From positions 41,343,337 through 41,407,336 of the forward strand of contig NC_052358.1 of the NCBI RefSeq assembly GCF_009727055.1: a stretch of 64,000 nt of DNA. Direction: 5' to 3'. The notes below the pieces were generated by a model. The model was not told the DNA's origin, searched no databases, and saw only the letters and a program-made list of their open reading frames with translations. Origin of the DNA: Benincasa hispida. Lineage: Eukaryota; Streptophyta; Magnoliopsida; Cucurbitales; Cucurbitaceae. Both the position numbers and the translations under genes were made by a program. Shown here in pieces: positions 56,059 to 64,000 of the stretch (the first letter of the stretch is position 1; each line of letters starts with the position of its first letter).

Positions 56059-57732
56059 TTATGCATCATCTTTAGGCTGTTGACTATTGAGGAAGTAATT
56101 TTTGGCAGCTTGAGCAATGGCTATCAAAGGTTGAACATTAGCCAGAGAAGCATTTTCAGCAGCTTCTTCCTTTAACTCATATTGGACTGTAGATTTTACA
56201 ATGCAACTGCCTTCATCCTTCTCAATAATTTGGAAACAAAACCTGTAAAGAGAAAATCCCTGATCTAGGTAACTTCCTTCCATTATTTGTGCTATTTTTA
56301 GACGCTTCTCATTATCCACCTTCACCAACTTCTCTTTGTATCTCGCACCACCTAAACCTGTAATGGTATGAACATTTTCTCAATCTTAATTATTGTTAGC
56401 CTATGTTTTGCATTTGAACTCTAACCTATGAAAGCTTTGAACATAACCTAAGCTCTATATTAGTTTTTAGAAAAGAAAACCTAGGTTAAAAATCACTTCT
56501 AGTCCTTAAACTTTCATACAAAGTAACAATTTAGTAATGAATTTTGGTTTATATCAATTTAGTTCCTATACTATCAATTTTGTAACAATTTAATCCTTAA
56601 ACTTTAGTATGTAACAATTTATACCTTGTACTTTAAAATTTGTAACGATTTAGTCCCTACGGTACAAATTAGTTTTAAAATTTAATGAGATTTTTGGGAT
56701 AAATAAACCGATAGACTAATTAGGGACTCAATATTAATAAAAATAATTAAAGTTGATATCTAGTTTGATAATATATATATATATATATATAAATTATTAC
56801 AAATTTTGAAAATATAACGACTAAGTTGTTATAGACTAAAATTCAGGGTTTAAATGGTTATATTCTTAAATCTTTAAGGACCAAGGATGTTTAAAAAAAA
56901 TCTTAATGACATAATAGAATAATTGATAATTCTTTAAATATATAATATTTGGGCTTTTAGTTCATCTTTTTGTTCGTTATAAATCTGAGTAATGTAACAA
57001 GCGTGTTGACATTACATGTCTATTAGCTCAACTAAACTAATATGAATTGATACTAGATCAATTGAACACATATATCACAAGAGAGATTTGGTCAATTATC
57101 GATACTAAAGATGTGTTCTTTTTTTATTCGTTTAAAATTAATTTAATATTTGATTAACACTTTTAAATTACTCAAATATACAAATTTAAATGATTTAGTG
57201 GAAGGGAAGCTTTTAATGATGTAGATGTAACTTTCACAAATGTGGCGTGCTTAATATAGAGCACTAGGTTATCCAATTTTAAAATTGATTTTTCGACTTC
57301 CACGGAAGTGATTTTGAAATAGATAAAGTGACTTTATCATGTACAAAAATTACCTCAAATTATACTATTCTAGTGGTATGACAATGACATTTAAAAGTAT
57401 AATCAAAATGAGACATTTAAATTGAGTTTGAAGGATCAAAATTAAGTATATTTTCATTTTTAGTTGTCTCGAAATCACTCCAAAACATGTCACAACGACA
57501 AAAACTAAACCAAGACGATATTCATAAGTGGAAAGAGTAAGGATTTACCGGGAGCAAAAGTGACATGGAGAAGAGTTCCTTCGCTTCCATCGCCTTCGAG
57601 AAACTCGATTTTCTCAATGACATTGGGGAGGTGAAGTGGAAGGAATTTTGCAAACTCAACGGTGCCATAAAGCTCCCAAACTTTGGCCGCCGGAGCCGGA
57701 ATCTCAGTTTCATTACTGATTTCACTCACCAT
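56059..57732 (-). CDS. Bet v 1 / major-latex-like protein (two exons)
   Basis: Exon 57732-57549 joins exon 56357-56059 (intron 1191 bp, donor G|GTAAAT, acceptor TTACAG|G) to give 160 residues, the usual length. Residues 1-62 (EIPAPAAKVWELYGTVEFAK, KIEFLEGDGSEGTLLHVTFA) hold the first strand, two short helices and the glycine-rich loop EGDGSEGT (46-53). Exon 2 (GARYKEKLVKVDNEKRLKIA, YRFCFQIIEKDEGSCIVKST) gives the sheet, then a long C-terminal helix (LIAIAQAAKNYFLNSQQ). The single intron at this place is typical of the family. Such cytosolic proteins bind small hydrophobic ligands in a cavity; some act in defence or alkaloid (norcoclaurine synthase-like) pathways. The ligand is unknown. An ATG 21 codons upstream is in frame, but the family normally starts near MVSEI. 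Confidence 0.88.
56495..56900. repeat. imperfect 'gtaacaatttagtcc' repeats in the Bet v 1-like intron
   Basis: About five copies of 'tttgtaacaatttagtcc.taaacttt' at 30-50-bp spacing (56495-56680), then after an (AT)n tract (56770-56791) inverted remnants ('aaatggttata', 'taaggaccaagga'). Probably a degenerate MITE or Mutator-like element. Borders not fixed. Confidence 0.5.
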
Positions 57733-57780
57733 TTTTCTTTCTCTCCAGAGACAGCACACACAAAAATAGAGAGATGTGGT

Positions 57781-57820
57781 CTTTTTATTTCTCACTAAGG
57801 GCCGTACACACCACGATTGG
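57781..57820 (-). promoter_or_regulatory. possible promoter motifs of the Bet v 1-like gene
   Basis: On the minus strand a CCAAT box (57820-57816) lies 84 bp and an AT-rich TATA-like 'gaaataaaaag' (about 57792-57782) about 50 bp before the start codon. Motif and distance only; the transcription start is not known. Confidence 0.3.
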
Positions 57821-58021
57821 TCCTTAGGCTTCGGAAATTTTATCCATATCTTCTCGTGTTCTATATCTAAATGCTGATAATTAGATAAAAGGGGAGAAAA
57901 TCCATTTTTCTTTATGTCGTAATTATAGTATTAAATGGGTTCGGTATCGACACAAGGGGTGAATCGATATTTCTATCATTATTATAGAGAAATTCATGGG
58001 ACATAATAATTAAACGATAAA

Positions 58022-58200
58022 ATATCATAAAATATAAATAATAGATATGTAAATATATTTATTTACTAATTTAAATTTATTTTTTAATTTTTTTATAATT
58101 TTACAGGAATNATATCATAAAATATAAATAATAGATATGTAAATATATTTATTTACTAATTTAAATTTATTTTTTAATTTTTTTATAATTTTACAGGAAT
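58022..58200. repeat. 89-bp duplication around a single N
   Basis: 58022-58110 and 58112-58200 are identical as far as I can read (both 'atatcataaaatataaat' ... 'ttttacaggaat'), with the only ambiguous base of the window, N, at 58111. This is the pattern of two overlapping contig ends joined by a placeholder gap. Confidence 0.93.
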
Positions 58201-58515
58201 ATCTATCGAAATCAAAATTTCATCCATATTTCAATCAAAATTTTCGTAAAATTAAGACAACGATATTTTTATTCACATCGACATTTTAAACATTAGTTGT
58301 AATCCAACTTAAAAGGTATATAAACTTGAATTGAAATTATTTATCAGAAAAAATGTAGGGTTGAAAATGGAGATCCGATGGTGTGTAAGGAACCAAGGAA
58401 TACAATATCAATATTGAGATTTTAATTTTGTTGATATATAGTCGATAGTATATTGATATGGACGGATAGTTTTGAAAAAAAAGAATTATGAAAATTATGT
58501 AAACTAATAATCAAG

Positions 58516-58713
58516 GCCTCATTTGGTAACCGTTTTGTTTTTTGTTTCTGTTTTTTAAAATTAAGCCTATAAGTACTACTTCCACCTCTAAATTTCTTCT
58601 TTTGTTATCTACTTAATAAAGATGCAAATCATTGTAAAAAAAAAAAAAGTAGATAATATATGCTTAGTTCTAAAAAAAAAAACAAAAAATCAAATGATTA
58701 CCAAACAAAGCCT
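58516..58713. mobile_element. MITE-like foldback, copy 1
   Basis: Left end 'ggcctcatttggtaaccgtttt' and right end (reverse complement) 'ggctttgtttggtaatcattt' are inverted copies. The interior is A/T-rich with 'ttaagcctataagtactacttccacctc', shared with copy 2 at 60662. No clear target duplication. Confidence 0.5.
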
Positions 58714-60661
58714 AAATGGTTACTAAATGGATCCAAATTAAACTTATTTTTAAAATAAGTTAGAAATCTTGTTATAAGTGTTTTTTTTTTTTAAATCATA
58801 TTGAGATTAAAAAATTATATACTTTTATGTTTTATAGATATTTATACAAGATATCAAAGATAAAGGTTAAACAAGTAGACCACGTGACTTAATTAGGAAA
58901 TATCTAACCTCATATAATTGCATGTTCTCTTGTCAGGGATGTCCATACAGAGCTATAATTTGATTTTACTCTCTGATATTTTCCTTGCCTTTAATTTGTC
59001 CTTTTGTTTTCCTTTCATTTTCAGACAACTATTGATGGCCCCTTTGTTTGAAGGAAAATTTTATTTTGGAAAAAGAAAAATAACAAAAATCCAAAACCAT
59101 CACAATTATTGCAAATCATGTTTTCTTCACCAGTAGTGTAGTGTTGGAGGTATTACAAAAATCTCTCCTCAGACATAGTGTAATATAATCTTCATTTTTC
59201 AGATTAAATCTTTATGCTCTATTTTCTTTTTTTGTTATTTGATGTTTTTTTCTTAAATTATATCCTTTTTTTTTTTTTTTTTTTGTTTCTTCAAATTTAC
59301 TAGCAAATATCTTTTATACCAATGCAATTTTAAAGGTTTTAGATGATTCCCACGATCGAACGTTGAAGGTCGAGAGGCATGCTACTTATAGAATAAACAC
59401 ACATATTTGATGCAGAGATGGACCTTAGATAATTTGTACTAAATGAGAAGTTGTTGGTTATTTGCACCTGGTAGCGCACTTCTTAAGTTACCTTATGATT
59501 AAAGACTAAAATGTAAGAAGAATTAATTCCCTACTCGGTGTTTGAACATTTTACAAGCAATTTGATCAAACATGAGGTTTGACCACCACAAAAGAAAAAA
59601 TTAAATTAAATTTTGATGATAAATAATGAACACTATCATTTTTTAAAACTAAAATACTTTGATGGATTGAGTTGTATTCATCTTTATGTAGCTCATCTAG
59701 CTACCCAATCATAGTTTTTTACATGGGAAACTTTTTTGCTTTTTATTTTAAAAAATATTTTTTCATTTTTCTATGTAATTAGAGGGATTGCATTAAGATG
59801 AGTGCAACCTATTTGACCATGATGCACCAAAGTATCATTCTTTTCAAAATGTAAAATGATTAATATGAGGGAATACTAAAATAAATGTTTCATTTGAAAA
59901 AAATAGTAAAATGTTCTAAAATTAGGAAAATGGTAAAGTGATTTTTATAATTATTAATTATAATTTGACAATGGATCAAAATAAACAATAATTAAAAAAA
60001 AAAAACTAAATTTAAAATCATGACAACCAAGATTTCATTACCTATTAAAAAAATTATAACATTTATAAATCTTGTGAAAGTAACGACTAATTAAAAAAAA
60101 AATTAAATTTCAGATTATAACAATCAACATCCTATTATGTATAAAGAAATAGAATGTTTTCGAATCTAGAACTTGAAATTACTTCTTCAAATAAAAACAA
60201 GCAAAACATGAGTGTAAACAAATACCTTCGATTCAAAATGATAAATTATTAGTCCCTTAGGACTAAGGCCCCTGAAATATGCTATACTCAAAATAGCTAA
60301 ATACATCGTATCATTAAATACGTTGTAATCGATGAAATCAAACAACTAATTTCAACATGATTGATCACGATCCAAAAAACATCAACATAAACAATCACAT
60401 TGTACTCAAAATAATTATTAGTCCACTAAAACTAAACCCCAGAGATCTTGATGATGCAACATTTCAATCGATCATTTTCTCCATGAACAGATATTTGGCA
60501 TCACGATATCCTTATATATATATTTTTTAAGAGTGTGTTTAGGAGAAAGAATTATCAAATGTTGGAACAACTAACAAAGGTTGAAATCACTTATATAAAA
60601 TTTGTTAACACCTTCAAACCAATAACTACACAATTTCAAATTTCTAACTACGTATGATTAA
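58714..60661. other. intergenic, no gene seen
   Basis: AT-rich with a T run at 59266-59284. The plus-strand frame 58918-59136 has no family features. No RNA gene or element border recognised. Confidence 0.4.
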
Positions 60662-60959
60662 GGCTCCATTTGATAACCATTTGATTTTTGTTTTAAATTT
60701 TTGAAAATTAAGTCTATAAATTTCGTTTTCACCTCCAAATTTCTTGCATTATTATCTAATTTTTACCAATATTTTCAAAAACCAATTAAAGTTTTGAAAC
60801 CTTAATAGATGAGTTTTTGGAATTTGGGATTTGGCTAAGAACTCAATTCGTTTTACTTGTGAAAGATATAAACTATTGGATGAAATTGAGAGGGAAAATG
60901 CTTAATTTTCAAAAACCAATAACCAAAAATCAAAAACCAAAAACCAAATGGAAATAAGC
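60662..60959. mobile_element. MITE-like foldback, copy 2
   Basis: Left end 'ggctccatttgataaccattt', right end in reverse complement 'gcttatttccatttggttttt'. It shares 'attaagtctataaattt.gttttcacctcc' with the element at 58516. The ends have drifted and no convincing target duplication was found. Confidence 0.45.
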
Positions 60960-61374
60960 TAACTACATCAAACCATCTCATTGAAAAAAGTAACATATAG
61001 TCGCACCACCAACTATTAGTAAAGTTTACTTTAAATCATTCAAGTTTAAAAGATGACCTTCCATAGTCACACCACCACAAGTAAGCAGCACGTTTGAAAG
61101 TAATACTTGACTAATTATTGTCAATATACTGTCTAGAGGGTTTTGATAGTGACAGATAGCTAGAAAATAAAAATGTTATCGAACGAGACCAAAATAACTT
61201 TAATCAAAGAGGTAAAGTTCCACCTAACAAACTTGAAATAAGTTCAACCAAATAAAAAGAAAAGGAGAAAGCAAAGGAAAAGAATATTACGAAAAGGATT
61301 GTGACCAAATAGAGTAAGGTCACAGATAAAGTAGATTGAGAACAATAATGATGAAAAAGAAGAAGAGGGAGAAT

Positions 61375-63196
61375 TGAAGGGATTGAATCTCAACCGGAAG
61401 CGTTTTATCGCTTTTTATCTTTGAACGGGGAGAAAAGATTTTTCAAAATTAAAAAGAAATACATATTAAGTATACTGCTGAAATAAAATTAACAGAGAAA
61501 AGAAGTTAACCTTTCAAGTCTTTCTTTTCCCGAATCCTTTCACTACAAGAGTTCTCCTCTTGAACAATGTCTTCCTCCCCATTATTCTCCATCAAGGAAC
61601 AAGATTGTGGAATCCTCTTTTTCGAAGGAGAATACAAAGAAATTTTATTCTCTATGTTTTTGTGAGAATATAAGAGAATTTTCTTCTTATGAGAGAGTAG
61701 TTAATTTTCATGTATATGGAAAAATTCATCTCTTCTGTAGACACTCTACATAATTTAAAGAAGAGAGAGGGAAAATAACTCCCTCTCCCCATTTCTCCAA
61801 TCCTCTGCATTATTCATAGGAGTTACACTTTATTTAATATAAATTAAATCATATTTAATCCATTTTTTTATATTAATAATTAATTAAATTTAATTAAATA
61901 TCATAGGTGTAATTAAATATATTTGCTCATATTCAAATCCACATCTCTCTTATAACCTATAGTTTTAATATGAATCTCATTCCTATTAAATTTAAACTAT
62001 AATTTTAATATGAATCCAGTTCATATTATTTATTATATGAATCTTATTAAAATAAATTAAATATCTCATAATATATAGATTAATTTTGAATCCTCTTCAA
62101 AATTAGCTTTATAATATAATGTATTTATATACATTGTATTAATTGTATCTTATACAGGTAATTTACATTACTTAATTTCATTTGAACAATTCAAATTCTT
62201 CCAAAACAGTATGATCCTTGTTTTACCCTTAGTGACCTAGTAGCAAGATCTAATTGACCTATAGATTAAAAGCTCCAATGACCCAAGATTAATTTATTAA
62301 AATCTTTAATTACATTAATCAACTTTCATTAACTGTGAATCACTCCACTAAAAAACCATAAATGCACTCTTCGCATTGTAGAATATTTATATGTCCATTG
62401 ATTTAACCACGTAAGTCAATCCTTCACAAGTTGTTTATAACTATAGTTGGGTCAAATAACCATTTTTATCCCAATAGTTACCTCTTAATCCTTAAGTACC
62501 ACTGATCTTGTAATGAATAATCTATTTATGATCCAACTATAAAACAAAATCTCTCTCGAGTTAATAAGAGGGTGGGATCTTATTGTTCAAGTTCTGGTGT
62601 CAGCACTTAAGAGAAAAACCTATCTACTTACTCTAAATTCAGGAAGGAGTGAATTCCATCTCGTGTAGCTATGTTTCTAGCTCCCCCACTCGATATCATC
62701 CCCACAATGGTAGGTATATTGAGTTGGCGACTAGGGCCACTCTCACCCATACAAATCAAAGGCCAACCTTCATTAGCAGGAGTTCATAACTCATTCAGGA
62801 TTGAGATCGAGTTACATAAGGTCATCGTTTGACAAACTCATTGTATAGGATACTACACTCACAAATCTTCACATGAATGATTTGGATCAAATCGTTTGCA
62901 ACACTTACAACATTTGTAACACATACAAAATGGGTCGTATCTATTGTGTCACCAGGATAAGACACACAACTTTATCTATATACTATAGACCTTTTTTGTT
63001 ATTACTTGAACACGATCTACTTATATGTCAACCACATATTGTTCAAGTTATATTAAATAATCTTGAATCTTAATTTATTGGATTTGAGTTATGTAAGAAA
63101 ATAAATAACACTTTATTTGTTAGAATAATAACATTTTATTTATTTAATAATTTGTTTACAATTTATAGACCACGAGATTAAGGCATAACCCTAACA
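61375..63196 (-). mobile_element. Ty1/copia solo LTR (reversed)
   Basis: 1822 bp. On the minus strand it starts TGTTAGGG and ends CCCTTCA, flanked by a perfect 5-bp duplication AGAAT (61370-61374 and 63197-63201). Internal blocks ('gagtgaattccatct', 'ctcacccatacaaatcaaagg', 'gagttcataactcattcaggatt') match the reversed element D LTR. No internal domain remains, so it arose by LTR-LTR recombination. Its border also sets the 3' end of the D LTR. Confidence 0.9.
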
Positions 63197-63201
63197 AGAA
63201 T

Positions 63202-64000
63202 AACATACAGTGATTTACGTGGAAAGCCCAAAACAAATTAGGGTAAAAATCATGGATAAGGATAGAAGAATTCCACTATATAACATAGGAGGTATAAACA
63301 TTATTTCTTACAGAGAAATAACAAATTCTCTTATAAGAAGAAACTCTCTCTATTTTATCTCACTCAGTTGTTGGAGATTTTGGGATGATTTAGCAATCAT
63401 GAGTCTCCACCTATTTATAGCCCAAAGAAACTTGGCCACCAAGCAAATCTAATAGCTCCAACTTATCCTTGATAGATGTGAAAAATCCAATGACTCCAAT
63501 TCTCCTTGATAAATGTGAAAGATCTAATGACTATCAATTGATTTTGAATAAAGTGTAAGATCCAGTGACTCAGAATTGTCTCCAATAAACTTCATTTAAT
63601 TTTGAATAAAGTGTAAGATACTTAGATCCAATGACCCAAAATTGTCTACAAGAAACTTCTTGAATAATAAGGAAATTTCTTAATGATTATCCAACAAACA
63701 AATCCAAAACTAAGTACTCTAAGTCTTATTCTTCCACTTTTTTTCTAAAACCATAATACTTGATTACTAGTTAGATTGTCAAGAGAAATAGAAAGAGATA
63801 GGGAGACGATGGAGGTTTCATATTAGAGTTTCACCCTCACTACAATGATATTGAAATAAGCTTCAATACTACAACATTAAATGAGACCCAACGAGGTTTT
63901 ACATATGAGAATGAACATAAACTAAATAACATAATGTAATATAAATGATAATTGTTTTAAATGACAAAACTGTAAGAAATATTTTCAAATATAGCAAAAT
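63202..64000. repeat. window end: imperfect 60-75-bp repeats, no gene seen
   Basis: 63200-63330 ('gatttacgtggaaagccc') resembles the leader or LTR edge of another retroelement. About 63460-63660 has three or four imperfect copies of 'gatccaatgactc.aattctcc.tgataaa.gtgaaagat'. The frame 63210-63452 shows no known domain. Confidence 0.45.

Overview
The window is plant nuclear DNA: AT-rich, introns with GT..AG borders, and most of it retrotransposon wreckage. The Ty1/copia gag and pol fragments resemble a family I associate with cucurbits, so a cucurbit is my best guess, but only an inference. I support two host genes. One is THO complex subunit 7 (THOC7) on the plus strand, coding 40064-42764 in two exons with an extra intron in the 5' UTR. 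The other is a Bet v 1/major-latex-like gene on the minus strand, 57732-56059 in two exons.

Layout. 1-989: pieces of a Ty3/gypsy gag and a reversed copia LTR. 990-33317: a tandem run of three decayed Ty1/copia elements (A, B, C, all plus strand) whose neighbours share LTRs. The LTR between B and C is split by a 10 kb Athila-like Ty3/gypsy element (15445-25481, minus strand, both LTRs present). A 787-bp hAT-like element sits in the C leader. 31668-32235 in C is foreign sequence that includes a Tn5 mosaic-end junction typical of a mate-pair library, so part of this locus is probably misassembled. 33775-35745: a possible further LTR. 37133-37378: a 10-bp minisatellite. 38846-39448 and 42892-43532: two more non-autonomous hAT-like elements flanking THOC7, whose second intron also carries a LINE tail. 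44596-50186: a reversed gag-only copia element (D). 50200-55700: an old Athila-like gag/protease fragment split by a copia solo LTR (51970-54085). 56059-57732: the Bet v 1-like gene. 58111: a single N between two copies of the same 89 bp, an assembly scar. 61375-63196: a reversed solo LTR with a perfect 5-bp target duplication.

Biology. The two host genes have unrelated roles: mRNP assembly and export (THOC7) and small-ligand binding (Bet v 1 fold). The elements are all non-functional as read, but their defects are patterned. A, B and C keep pol remnants yet have lost the centre and zinc knuckle of Gag, replaced by the same unfamiliar segment of about 65 residues. D keeps a full-length but broken gag with an intact zinc knuckle and has no pol. 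A and C also share a leader without the normal tRNA primer site. I found no convincing new host system. The most noteworthy items are this shared recombinant Gag, the gag-only partner, and the two assembly artefacts.
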